Source: Catonia carolina (Eukaryota > Arthropoda > Insecta > Hemiptera > Achilidae). Taken from it: a stretch of DNA of 64,000 nt. The position numbers and the translations under genes were made by a program. The stretch covers positions 106,256,969 through 106,320,968 of the forward strand of contig JAQMRL010000003.1 of the NCBI GenBank assembly GCA_035578175.1, given 5' to 3'. Positions 32,831 to 45,032 of this stretch are shown here, in pieces (position 1 is the first letter of the stretch; the number at the start of each line of letters is the position of its first letter). Below the pieces are notes generated by a model that was not told the DNA's origin, did not search any database, and saw only the letters and a list, made by a program, of their open reading frames with translations.

Positions 32831-33721
32831 AATACACACATAAGGGACAAAAAATAAAAATAAAATTATTTTAGAAGTAGGCCTACTTAAAATTAAAGTA
32901 TCAAGTAAAAGAGAATCTTTAAACTATGCAACCTTCCGTGAACATTTTTAAAATACCAGGGTTGTTTTTGGAGCAGCCTTGAATTCATTTCTAAGGTTTA
33001 AAAATAAAATGAAAAATCAATCTGTTTTGATGTGACATTCGAATTGAAAATGTATTTATTTACTTGCAATTTCATGATTAAATATAACCGCACCATCCCA
33101 CCTAATATTATATAAATGTATTTGTAGGTTTGTCCAAACCTACATATCAGACTATAATAGTTTGATGTTTGTTTTATATAAATATAATAATAATTATTAT
33201 TGTATTATATTTTTATAAAATGAAAATGTTCCGTTTGAATGCGCTGTAGCTGGAGCTGGACTAAATAAGTGAAATGCCAAGGTCGAACTAGTAGGAACAA
33301 GATGGCCTTCGTAAGAAGCGAGATGTTTGCGAGTCGCTTGCCTGGCTGTTTGCCACACTGACTTACCCAGGCTTTACCACTACACACACCACCTCAATTT
33401 TAATAAGTTTGTGTAGGTAACGGGTTCTTCAACTGTTTATAAAACGCTTGTCCTGCTACAATAAGCCTATGATTATTCTCCGTTGTTTTGATGACCTTAC
33501 GTACAATTTTCTACTCATTTATACTTTTATTTTCAGTTTCATTTCGTATTTAACGTTACAGATAAGTAATTTTTATTGTTCAAATACTGTTTTATAAATT
33601 ACCCTATTTAAATTGTTTGCAAAAGGAAAACTTGATCACCTAAGGGATGATGCGTCCAATTTAAGAGGTTTAACGTTTTAAAAAAATAAACAGTAAACGC
33701 TTTTCAGTGATATTTTATAAT
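32831..33721. other. AT-rich non-coding DNA
   Basis: No gene. The minus frame at 33205-33387 has no domain; its DNA (about 33240-33400) is less AT-rich than its surroundings and unexplained. Confidence 0.4.
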
Positions 33722-34026
33722 CCCTAATGTGTGTACGTTGCAATCTGTTCAATTCAGAATAGTAAGCAACCCCGTTATCCAATGTGCGATGAGGATATGT
33801 ATGACCTGTAAATGAGGTGTAGTGTTTTACAGACCCAGGCCGATCATTCCTGAGATGGTTAATTTAACCCCAACCATCAAAGTACATCTGTAACCATTGT
33901 CTAGTATTTAAATCCGTATAAATGTAACTACTTTATTGGGATTTGAACCAGGGAACATCGTCTCCGAAAATCAGCGTTAAACAGCTGACTTGCGATGACT
34001 TTACCTCTAGACCAACCCGGTGGGTC
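33722..34026 (-). repeat. SINE-3 full-length copy
   Basis: Reversed. CTAATGTGTGTACGTTGCAA, TCTGTTCAATTCAGAA, GCGATGAGGATATGTATGAC, GAGGTGTAGTGTTTTACAGA, AACCCCAACCATCAAAGTAC, GGAACATCGTCTCCGAAAATC, and the head complement GACCAACCCGGTGGGT. Confidence 0.8.
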
Positions 34027-34835
34027 TACAGTGAAAGCTCCAGTGATTAGCTCCATATCTAGTACTGGAGTTTGCACAAAAAACAAGTTGAAAATTGTTT
34101 TAAATTTTCAGTTGCTCAATATGCATTTCTTTAACCTTTCCGACCCTTAAAATAAATCCGGTGCTAAAGTTTCTAACCATTATATATCGAAAATCTTTTC
34201 TTTCGTCTGTAAAAATTGTTTAACTAGTGTAGTTGCAATGTTCCGTTTCATCAAGCAGTTGAATATGGATGAAAGCAATTTCAAAACGATACTAAGATCA
34301 AAAAAAATCTTTTCTGTATAGTATTTGTATGCCCTATACGAGCAGAAATTTGGAGAATTTTTGTATTTGAAACCTTGGTCTAATAAGATATGCATTTATC
34401 TTGATAAGTTTAATTTTTTTAGTTTAAGTATGAGCGTGCATTTACAGGAGGAACACAATGATTAAGAAAACAACCGCTTTTACTTTTTCTCTTTTTCTTT
34501 TGGTTTTTCCTTTTACTTTTTTACTTTCTTGCCTTTACTTTGCTTCTTGGTAATTGAAAAATGTACCGTTTAAAAAGTTTTGGGACTATAAAAATCAACC
34601 AACTTATTAAATATCAATTAGTCCAAATAATGTAGGTTTTGCTTTGTTTTAATTTATTATCGTCATAAATGGTATATGGATTAGGCATCCTGGCCTTTTA
34701 CAACTTAAATCTTGGTAATCCTATATCCGAGGTTAGTTTGAAGCTCGCCAATAAGAAATTTTGTCTCCCAGCCAAGTTTCAAACGAGCGCAAATTAGTGG
34801 TGGTAAGACTGTAACCTATTTTTCCGTGAATCCGA
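34027..34835. other. AT-rich non-coding DNA with pyrimidine-rich run
   Basis: 34476-34550 is a T/C-rich run on the plus strand. No gene. The minus-strand frame at 34180-34395 shows no motif. Confidence 0.4.
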
Positions 34836-34836
34836 G

Positions 34837-35052
34837 GTGGCGAGAACAACTCATGTTTACTCCCCCCCCCCCCACAACGGGGAAATAGTGTTGGACTCAG
34901 TTGAGGCGTCCTCGTCCAGTCCCAAGGAGGTCGCTACCACCTACCAACCAAAAACCAGCCGCTGGCCACTTGGTCGGAACTACAACCCTCCGCCTCTTAA
35001 CAACGATCTTAAAACCAAGAAAAAAGGCGTTTATCTCAATTTTTCTGTATAG
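34837..35052 (+). other. Unrecognised open frame in a GC-rich island
   Basis: A 71-codon frame with a Ser/Pro/Thr-rich composition: EASSSSPKEVATTYQPK and GRNYNPPPLNNDLKTKK. It is interrupted upstream and has no known domain. It contains a run of 12 C at 34862-34873, a frameshift-prone homopolymer. A second overlapping frame at 34901-35122 reads the same DNA. It could be part of an unidentified retroelement ORF or chance. Confidence 0.2.
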
Positions 35053-35124
35053 TCTTTGTTTCCTCTTTATTTTTCCAACTAGAAAAACAAGTAAATTTTG
35101 TTTTTGTTTTCGTCTGTATTAAAT

Positions 35125-36109
35125 ACTTAATCTTCTCGTGAATTATTATTTAAATTGCATCGCTTTAAACAGATGGATGGGTTCATTAGCCTTTAGCTAA
35201 TATAAATCATCGAAGATTCAAGCTTTACAGCAGTAATCGTAATAAATTAATTCATTTTTCACTTTCATCATTCAACTTTTGTCGGGTCGTGACAAGACAT
35301 GTTATCTAAAGATGCGGTAAGACACGAAAATTAAAGACAATAAATAAATTAATCATTATTAATAAACAGTTATTAAGTTCAAACATGAATTCATGGTTTA
35401 TTTATTTAAGAACGTGAGTAATTGTGACTTTCGTTTTTGTAACTTTGAATCCGTCTGAAACTAGAAACAAATTGCATTATTTAAGTAACTATAAAAATTC
35501 CGTTAGCAGTTATGTAATGTATTAGTTTTGTCTTAAAAGTTTTGATGTTATTTTAAACGGGGATATTCAATTATTCCAAAATACAATTCAAATTTCAAGA
35601 ACCCTAACTTTTAAACTGAGTTCTTAAGTTTACTTAAGATTAATGTTTCCTTTGAATTTTGCGCTGTCGTTATTACCTAATGTTAAATACTACGTGGGAT
35701 GTTTCTGATGCATTGTATGAAAAAAGCTAGTAATATTCCATTATTTGGCAATAAAATTGAACCCGCACTGCATGTTTCAAATCTAATATGCTGACTACTG
35801 GACCAGCGTACAAATTCTTGTTCAATTAAAGTAATTTGAAAGTATCTTAATTCGTTCTAAGTTTCAGACTTAAGTTATGTTTACATTATTTTAGAGAAAT
35901 CTGATAGGTTTAATGATTTGTCGACTTGTAGTACATAATCAAATTATAAATTAAAACAAAAAGTCAAGATCGCTTTCTGAACAGAGCGCTAGAATAAATA
36001 TTTAACATTCTAGTTTTTATTTCCGGCTAGGATCTGGAAGAATCCTATTGGTGTTCAATTGTTAAAATGTAAGAAGGTGATTAAAAAGTTTAGAATGACG
36101 TTTTTTTAA
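35125..36109. other. AT-rich non-coding DNA with possible SINE scraps
   Basis: 35770-35815 on the minus strand resembles an old tRNA-like head (TGGTCCAGTAGTCAGCATA), and TTCCGGCTAGGATCTGGAA at about 36021 looks like a SINE-1 post-B-box scrap. No gene. Confidence 0.35.
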
Positions 36110-36431
36110 CCCTAGGGTGTATATGTTGCTATCTGTTTAATTAAGAACAATAAGCAACCCCATAACTTAATGAAATGACGATGATATGTATGATGTGTAA
36201 ATGAGGTATAGTCTTGAACAGACTCAGGCTGATCATTGCCATGGGAGTATGGTTAATTGAACCCCAACTATCAAAGTTCACCTGTCTAGTATTCTAATCC
36301 GTATAAAAGTACAAAAATCCGCATAAAACTACCTTTACTATGATTTGAACCATGGAACCTTCGTCCCTGAAAATCAGCTATTAGCAGCTGACGCGCGGGG
36401 ACGAATTTACCACTAGACCAACTCGTTGGAT
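36110..36431 (-). repeat. SINE-3 full-length copy
   Basis: Reversed. CCCTAGGGTGTATATGTTGC, TATCTGTTTAATTAAGAA, AATGAAATGACGATGATATG, GAGGTATAGTCTTGAACAGA, AACCCCAACTATCAAAGTTC, and the head complement CACTAGACCAACTCGTTGG. It has a short internal duplication of CCGTATAAAAGTACAAAAAT near 36299-36330. Confidence 0.8.
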
Positions 36432-37130
36432 TAGAATGATCATAACATTACAATAATTAAATCCAAATTTTCGGTGTGAAACTAAAAATAGTAAAAAGTT
36501 GGCTTAGTCTAAATTACCGTATGCTGTTTAAAATTTAGACTAATACTTACAATTTCATGTATGATTAAAACGATATTTTTTACATTTATAAACTAAATTG
36601 CTAGTTTTCTATGATTTAATTCAGTCAATACGTCAAAATTCGTGAGATCCAATTCTGGTTGTACGCGGACCGGCTTTTTAGCATTTCACTGTAAAAAATT
36701 TATAGTAAATTGTATATCTTGTTTATTTACGTTCATACTTTATAATTTAATTTAAATTTAGTTTGTGATTAAACTACTTAAAACAAGGTCACGAAAACAC
36801 CTTGTATTTATGCTGAAGATGATCAACTACTTTCTTGTACGAGTGAAATTCCTCCTAATTCGTTGAACCTTATTGTAATAATAATAAAAGGCCTAATATT
36901 TAGCGACTTGTTTTTTATAATAATTTGAAACTAATCCTAAATTAACAGAGCTAGTTTAAGATTACAGTCCAACATACATAGGTTAATGAACGACCTAGTC
37001 CTTTTATATATCTTTTTATTATTATTCAGAACCGAAGAGATTAGGCCTACATAATAATATTTTTTTTGGAGGAAAATTTACAAATTGAAAGAAATCTTGA
37101 TTCATTTTTATTTTTAGTTTATTTTAAAGT
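36432..37130. other. AT-rich non-coding DNA
   Basis: No recognised genes or repeats; ends in a T-rich run before the SINE-1 copy. Confidence 0.45.
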
Positions 37131-37258
37131 CGCATCAACAGCTCGGTTATTAGTGACTACCGTGGGTTTTAATTTGTATTTCCAGACCCTAATTAGTAAT
37201 CAAATCCGGTTCCTCCGCGTTGTAGGCTACCGCGCTACCTCTACGCTACGGGGGCGGT
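37131..37258 (-). repeat. SINE-1 copy
   Basis: Reversed. CAACAGCTCGGTTATTAGTG, ACTACCGTGGGTTTTAATTTG, CCAGACCCTAATTAGTAATC, AAATCCGGTTCCTCCGCG, TTGTAGGCTACCGCGCTACC, and the head complement TCTACGCTACGGGGGCGG. The plus frame at 37066-37275 runs through it and is not a gene. Confidence 0.7.
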
Positions 37259-38691
37259 CATTCGTTTTAGATTGAATCAAATTGATTATTAACTATGTGT
37301 GTTAAAGTGGTTATAAGTTGTTCGAATTTGTAAAGAGATTCGAGCCTGAATACAGTTTAACAAGGTTTTCTACTAAGCATACTAATACCTTTTTCGACTA
37401 GTTTAGTTGATAAATTTAAAGTTTTTTAGTACACAGGTTGGTAAATTTTTTTTGGATATTAAATAAAATAAAAATTTATCATTGTATCTACAAAACCAGG
37501 TAAGCGAAAATTTTCTGAAGCCAAAGTAGTCGCTAATGACCAAGACGCAATGATGTGACTAAATAACAAAATAAATAGTAAGATCAGCTAACTTCTTTGA
37601 TGTAGGCCTATATAATTTGTAATATTCTTGGGGCTGTCGTTACCTTTAACGGACGTATATTACTTTGCATATCATTAGAAAAAGACGTAGTGAAGTAAAT
37701 TAAATTTTATTCCACAGAAGAATATGTTTTGTCGTTACTTTGACAATTTTTCACTCTGCAAACGTTTGTCTCGTTATAACAAAGAATTTTTTCAATATAA
37801 ATGTAATAGATCGTTAATTAAACCTCAAATTTTTCGCAATATGAACATCATTGTGAAATTCGATTCAATTAAAATAAAAAAATTCTTTGTGAAAATGTGT
37901 AATATGTATAACAGTTTTTTTTGAATTTTTTTCTGTATTTTTTCTGAAGCTAAAATTTTACATTTTGCTTTTTAACTTAAGGACAATGTCTCTTGATTTA
38001 AAAAACAAAATTACAAAATGAGATAAAGAACGTCGTCATCATCATCATCAGTGTTCAATTATTTTACTTGAATTTTCATAAGCCGCAAGAGGGCGAGGTG
38101 AAGAGGGTTTGACTGAGATGGGTAGTTTGGGGAAGGAGTAACCGCATTTGTAACTCGTTTTCATCTTCTATGCTGAATCTACTATGTATTGTATTTTGGA
38201 CTGCCTTAAGCAATATGGTGGTGGTACGCTGTTACGTTCGTTGCTAACTTTGATCTTTATCCCATTTCGTTTGTTCCTTTGCATGGATGAACTTAAATAA
38301 TTCTTGTTATTACAAATACAGTACGAAAACATGTACAATCAACATTGTGTTGTATTCCTTTCGATAGTATTTTTCTGTCAATGTGATGGTACGCTCATTC
38401 AACGTAGGAACAACTCAAGTACTAAACTTCATATTTCTTCGTCTCCTCAACCCGGAGGTTGGTGGGCTTACAATCTTGCTCTCTCCGTAGCCATTTTCCT
38501 TACTTCCATATATCAAGTCCGTTTTCCTCATAATCCAGTCTCGTTCTTTTCCTCCTGGTATGAGTTGCATACCATTTCAAGAATGGTAGTAAACCAGGTC
38601 GAATATCGCAGCTGATGCCCAATCATGCTGTACTTCATATGTTGTTATAAAAATATAATGAACCCTTATAAATAAATTTTTTATCTTTACT
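37259..38691. other. Non-coding DNA, no supported gene
   Basis: AT-rich up to about 38030. Then a CATCATCAT run and a less AT-rich stretch (38090-38630) with an open frame at 38304-38615 that starts with a hydrophobic segment but has no recognisable domain. I do not call a gene. Confidence 0.4.
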
Positions 38692-39125
38692 TTTTCTTCT
38701 TCTTCTTCTTCTTCTTCTTCTTCCTCTTCCTCTTCCTCCTCCTCTTCCTCCTCCTCCTCCTCTTCTTCTTCTTCTTCCTCTTTCATTTCCTCATCTTCTG
38801 CTTCTTCTTCCTCTTCTTCCTCGTCCTCGTCCTCCTCCTCCTCCTCCTCCTCTTCTTCTTCTTCTTTTTCTTCTTCCTCTTTTTCCTGTTCTACTTCTGC
38901 CTCTTCTTGCTGCTCTTCTTCTTCCTCCTCCTCCTCCTCCTCCTCTTCTTCTTCTTCTTATTCCTCTTCCTCATTCTCTTCTTCCTCTTCCTCATCTTCT
39001 GCTACTTCTTCCTCTTCTTCCTCTTCCTCTTCCTTATCTTCTGTTCCTTCTTCCTCTTCTTCTTCTTCTTCCTCTTCCTAGTCCTCCTCGTTCTCCTTTT
39101 CTCCTCCTCCTTCTCCTTGTTCTTT
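38692..39125 (+). repeat. Long CTT/CCT polypyrimidine microsatellite
   Basis: More than 400 bases of almost pure pyrimidine on the plus strand: mixed CTT, CCT and TTCC units, with rare interruptions such as CATCTTCTGC and CTTATTCC. The minus-strand poly-Glu frame (38577-38786) and the plus-strand Phe/Leu frame (38907-39137) are direct consequences of the repeat and are not proteins. Confidence 0.95.
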
Positions 39126-40860
39126 CACCACCCCTAACACGACTACTTCCAAAAGTATTTACAGGGGAGATTTAAAAAAATAACGCCACATTCAATATCT
39201 GCATAGAAAGTTATATAAACCTTTCTATAAATAAAAGAGATAGAACCGTTTATTAAGAAATAGATTTTACCTCTTTTTTCTCATATTATTACATAATGAG
39301 TTATTCTCAAGCCGTATTTCTCCCCTTCCATTGGTGACTTATTATGATTCAACAAGATTCCTGTTTCCAGTAATAATTAGTTTCATTTATACATTCGTGA
39401 TTTGGCTTCCAACGTGTAAAATTGTTTGAGAATTTATTCGCTTTAAGTTTAGTTGGCCATAAAGCAAGGGAGTGCTATAGTCTATTCACCGAGTCTGGAG
39501 ACACGCAGTAAACAAATGAATCATGTGATAGCTGTTGATTGAATGCATAACCAAGGTCATTATATGCGTTATTCCAACACCAGTCTTCGTTGCATTATCA
39601 CTAGCTTAATATACAGTACGAGTTATTTATAATGAAAATAGATCATAGATTTCATAGATCATGAAAATGTGTTAAATTTTTAAAAGGAAAGAAAGGAATT
39701 TTTTTTTTGTAAACGCGGTTCATCATCTAATATCCGGCGTCAGTTAAGCAACCGGCAGTAGTAATATCACGTGAACTACGCAAGTATTTATTGATTCTTG
39801 TCTCTAGACTCAGTGAATTCAGTATAGTATTAAATATTCTGGAAACATTATCTTAATTAGGAAATTGTAGATTAGTATTTGATTACGCGAGATCTTGCGT
39901 AATTTGAATAGACTAATTTCTGGAATTTTAAGAGCAGCATGCCTACAGAAATACCATACAAATATTGATGTTTATATCTAAAATTACGTTCATTTTGTAA
40001 AGTTAGATATCACCTGAAATATGAGTTCTTTTGAATATAGGATTATTTCTCGTGCTATTCATTTGGAATCAGGTTTGTTTTGCTACCGTTTAATAATTAT
40101 TACTTCTACCCAATAAAAACCTTTCATTATAAACGGGGCGATAACTTATTACATGGAATGGTTGCAAGGGGAAAGGGGATTGTAGATACGATTGTACTCA
40201 TTTCGAACTCGCTCGTTTTGAATCTTTATGAGTCTAAATGCAATGTACGAATGTGTTTTCTCCTGCGATATTCGTTTGCTGTGAATTCCTCCATCCTCCA
40301 ATCCCCTCCATAATATCATATCCGCGCTACAACCTCTAATATTGAAGAAGGAAATGATGTAGTTATCTTTTACAGTAAAATAGAATTTCCCTATGGAATT
40401 ATGCGTAACGTGCATTGTATAACATTCCTGGACTTTCATTGAATATAATGTAGGCTAAATTATCTGAAACTTTTTATGATTACGTTTGCATGTTTTCTTC
40501 TTCCATCAGTAAAAAATTGATAAAATCAATAAAAAATATCCTATGAGAAATATGGTACTCTAGATTTTTGATGTCTAAACAATTTTTCCATAAATGTTTG
40601 TTTTGGAAAACTCAGAAAAAAAACTTAATTTGTTTTTCCTATCGATTGATAAGCTGAAATTCTACTCTATTACTTTTTCTATTTTACTCTATTACTCTAT
40701 CATTCCCAGGTAGACTTTAGCATAATGTTTTGGAAAAATATTGAATAATTTATAATCAATTTCAGTCACTAATGCACAAAAATTTGGTTTGACTTTAATT
40801 ATAAAAATAAATAAATACGTAATAATACTATTTTTCAAAGCCGATGAGCTCTAAACGTAC
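39126..40860. other. Non-coding DNA, moderate complexity
   Basis: No repeat family recognised. Overlapping frames at 40080-40313 (+) and 40149-40439 (-) occupy the same DNA, have no domain, and are treated as chance. Confidence 0.4.
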
Positions 40861-41230
40861 GCGTTGCCCCCCCTACCCACTTCATTGCTAGCCAATGACT
40901 TGCCAGCAACGTTGCCAATACTTGCTCTCGTGACTCTGTTATATATTTCGTCAGCCATTTTTTGGTCTGTCAATAACAATTATAACCTATGAACATACAA
41001 CCAGCTGATTGTATTATAAAGTATTGCATTTTAACGCGCTCCATAATCTATGTGTTCAGTACGAGAAGCATGACACGAGTGAACTACTGTGGCTCTTACA
41101 CGCATGCGCGCGTAATGTTTGTCACTGATACATTCGTACAATCTGACAACACTGGCAAACGTTCTGATTGGTCTAAACGCTTCGAACAGCAGAGCTCATC
41201 AACCGTGAAAAGTATTGTAGGTTGACAACT
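40861..41230. other. Locally GC-richer, CpG-containing segment
   Basis: Contrasts with its surroundings. It contains CTAGCCAATGACTT and TCTGATTGGTCTAA (CCAAT-type strings in both orientations) and ACGCATGCGCGCG. A frame at 40989-41225 is open but unrecognised. A promoter is possible, but nothing downstream supports a gene. Confidence 0.25.
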
Positions 41231-44200
41231 AGAAGGGGGTTTTGAACTTGTAAAGGTTTTATTTATTAAAAAAAGGTACTAAGTGGTTTAACATTTTCTT
41301 ACTTACTTTCGTGAAAAACTTATCTTTTCCACCTTGAAATTGAATTTTTTACTATTCGCACTAGTACAGTCAAATCAAGTAATTTAATATAACTATGATT
41401 ATTGTCAATTAAAAATAAATAAAATTCTAAGTAAATTTTTAAGAAAAATTGTGTATTATTGGGTAAATATTACGAGATGACACTTTGGTGAAGTAAGTGT
41501 GTAAATATATTTTTTTTTGTTTTTGATTCTTTATTATTGAAACTATACAACACAGTGCAATTATATAAAAGTCCAACAAAATTCTTTAAAAAACGAAAGG
41601 TATGAAAATAAATAGCAAAACTTTTTCAAAGAATATATATCTTGGTGGATAATTCAAATATAGAACATTAAAAAGAAAATTAAATAATATGACAAAAACA
41701 TAAGAAAATTGGATCAATAAATACATGGCCCATTGCAAGAATAGTAGCGTACTTTGCTTTTTTAAATTTGAACAAAATAAAATCTTAAAACATGTATGTT
41801 AAAAAATAAATAAAAGAATAGAGATCAAAAAGATAAAGGTTTTTTCTTTAATAATGTTATTTAAAACTGTACGAAACATACAATTAATTAGTAAATTTTA
41901 GGATTGCGTTGTGGGATGGTGGATGAAATTATTTCGTGAATGACAAGGGAGAACAATACTCAGTAGTAAATCTCTTGCGGGTAATATTTCTATTTTTTAC
42001 AAGATGTCTCTACTCCATATTCTATAAAGCCTTCGTGGGGGATTACCGGGTAAATGTGGCATGTAGAAGTTTTGTACGTGTCGGTTTTCGTTTTCTGGAA
42101 GTTTCCGTTTAAAACATCTGTAAAAAAACTGATAAATGATGTCGTTAACGAACGGTATAAAATGCAAGTCGTTATGTATAATTTTAATTAAAATGTATTA
42201 TAACATATATGTTATAACTTTTGTTTTAAAGAATTTTTTCATAAAAACGTAGTGTTTTTGTTCAGTGTATACTTCTGAAGCACACAAGTACGAGAATTTG
42301 AGTGGAAATAATTGTTTATGATCGAGTTTATTTGTAAGAATGTTTAGTACAGTTTTCTTCAGTTTTTTATTAAGATATTGGTGGTTTTTATTATCACAAG
42401 TTATTGCGGTAATATGTTTTTCCATGATATCTTGTGCTTAAGTTCTAAGGTCGTTGTCCGCATAATAGTATTGGGAAAACTGTAGTATAAAATATACAAT
42501 TTGGTTTTTGTTTTCTTTGTCTGCCCACAAATTTTCTCCTCTTATTTTTCTTGTCTTTAGTGTTTACATTCAGTTTACAGACGTTCCAATGTTTTCTTTA
42601 TTCTGTTATTCTTTTTCTTATTGTTTTATTTCCTTTTTTATCTTTTATAATTCCAGTTCGTTAAAATACTGTCGTGTATAGTACGAATACAACATTGTGC
42701 CTTTTAGATAATAGTGACCGCTACCACAGACTGAAACGTTTTGGAATTTTAGAATTACCGTACAGACAAACAAAAAATTAACAACGACAATTATCGTCGA
42801 TAAAATTTACAAATTTATATATTTATGTACTTTAAGCTGAAATACAGCATAAAATGTATTCATATTGATATTTTGTAAAGGTCTAAACATTTTCTAATGG
42901 TTCCTGATTAGGCCTATAACAAGTCTTCATTTATTCATGGGAAGAAAATATTAACAAACTAATGAAAATCAATATATTTCCCTACGGTTCATATTCCGTG
43001 AGATACACGGTATATATTTTTCTCTGAAAATATAAAACGGCGGATAACTAGAAAACGAAGAAGAAATCAGGATTTTTTGCTGAAAATTTTTTTCTTTTAG
43101 ATTTGTAGAATTGATTGTATATATACAGTAATAAAGCCAAAATTTGAGAAACATCGTGTATGTTATAAGATCAAATATAAATCTAATATATCTTCAGACA
43201 TTCCACTCCCAAATAGTTCTCCCAAATAGTAGCTCCTTCAAAATTTCAGGTACTATTTCACTCCGATCAAATGATTCCTCAAGAAGGGCGGTACTGATGA
43301 AATTTGTTTGGTATGTTTTCACGGTAAAATATCTGACTCAAATAATGTTTAATATTTAATTGATCATACATTAATTGTTTTAATGGTAAATTTAAAATCG
43401 TGGAAAACAAGATTGCTGACTTAAATACAGCGTATATTACCAATAGCTTTAGTACTGATTCACTAAAAAAAATTAGGTCTTTTACTTTTTAGGATGGGTT
43501 AATGAAATTGTCTTTACTTCAGCTGCAATTTATATGTAGGTGTAATCAGACCTATATTGTTCATTAATATTTGAGTTTATTTCAGAAACAACGTCGTAAG
43601 TCTATTACAGCAGTTGCAAAACAAAATACTTTTGTGAAGCACCTTGCTTGAATTCAAATTAATTTTGTGGTGTGTAAAAAATTATATAGATGAATACAAT
43701 CAAATATTACCTGTGATGTAGTCTATATTTAAGATGTTAATGGTTCTTTCCTCGTCTTCTTGTTACATTCTGCAATAATTCATCAAGTAGTCTGTTCACA
43801 CATTGACTTCATGTTCTATAGTGTACAGTACATAATTTATTCGATTTAAGTTCGGCGCCCTATTCTCCTTCTTTCAGGTGTTCGTTTAATCCAGAAAATC
43901 TTTATTCCTCTACCACTTCTGTATGCTGAAACAGAGTAGATTTCCTCTTTTCTACATTAGATAAGATCCTTTCAATATTTGTCTGTCCATGTATTTCATA
44001 GTTCCTTTGCAATTCTAAATTAATCTCTGTTCTCATCTTTAACTTGACCTTGTTGAACTTAAATTTAGTTAGTTTAGGTAACTGAAAGTTGGTGAGACGG
44101 CTTTCCTTACTAAGATTTGAAGAGATAAAGTGTACAAAACCTACGGATCGTACTGTTGGACTGTGAACTGCATTAGTTATGTTAAGGTTCAAGGAACGTC

Positions 44201-44316
44201 TTCCCTATATATACAATTTCTTGCTTGTTAAAGCATTAAAGTTACTGACAGTTTGTTCTACTTCTTCCACCCACTCCGACAATTTACATCTTCACTAACT
44301 AGTTGTCCAATTTTTT
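41231..44316. other. AT-rich non-coding DNA
   Basis: About 3 kb with no gene supported. The minus frame at 43902-44192 has Leu/Lys/Asn-rich text without a motif. Pyrimidine-rich patches occur at 42510-42670. Confidence 0.4.
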
Positions 44317-45032
44317 ACTTTCTCTTGCCCTCTATGATTTTATACCTAAGGAAAGATATGTTTTCAACTTGATCTTTTAAAATCGAATTTTCACTGGAAA
44401 TACACGTTCTCAGTTTCGATGAAGTTTTTACCGATAAATATGTGTGAACAAAATAACTCAAGAACAGAAAATCATTCGAAATTGAAACTTGGAACTTAAA
44501 GTTACACACCATGATGGGATCCGGCACAAAAATGTTCATTAAAATTGGTCAAAACCGGAAGTAGTAGTTTATTCGTGCATGTTTTACTTATTTTGCAATT
44601 TTTTAAATAACGGCTCTTACGATTTTAATTTAAATCTGCTCAATTAATACGTTTTATGTGCTCTGAAAGATGAGATAATCGGGATGTCTGCTAAATTTCG
44701 AGGGAGGGGCTGTATTTTGGTGTAAAAAATATTTTTTAAAGATTGCTGTAATGTACATTTGAGGGAAAAATCATATGTAATCAACGGTAGATAGAAAATT
44801 AAAGCATCTACAACTTTTACTTTAAATATTTTCTCATTTAGCGTCGATTAGAGATTTTTAATATTTTGCTAATCAAAATCAAGTCCAACAGTGATTGATT
44901 TTCCTCATTCACTTATGATTAAAATCAGGTAATGTTTTTAACTTTACTTTACTCATTATTAAATTTAGGTTATGTTATCCATTATTCACTTTGGCAAGAG
45001 AAAGTTATGTGAGTATTTTGCACAAGATTTTT
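44317..45032 (+). repeat. Rep1 family element, internally shortened copy
   Basis: Starts ACTTTCTCTTGCCC. The right end has TTGGCAAGAGAAAGT, an exact inverted match to the first 13 bases of the left end, then TATGTGAGTATTTTGCACAAG and ATTTTTT. Internal landmarks: CACTGGAAATACACG, AAAATTGGTCAAAACCGG, GTTTATTCGTGCATG, CGGCTCTTACGATTTT and ATTAAAATCAGGTAATG. The second half of the internal duplication seen in the copies at 4019 and 5794 is largely absent. Confidence 0.8.

Noticed and set aside
38577..38786. Poly-glutamate open frame on the minus strand
   Set aside because: Direct translation of the CTT/CCT microsatellite; not a protein.
38907..39137. Phe/Leu-rich membrane-like frame on the plus strand
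   Set aside because: Same microsatellite read in the other direction; hydrophobicity comes from TTC/CTC codons.
43902..44192. 96-codon minus-strand frame
   Set aside because: No recognisable motif, Leu/Asn/Lys-rich as expected in AT-rich DNA; nothing links it to flanking frames.
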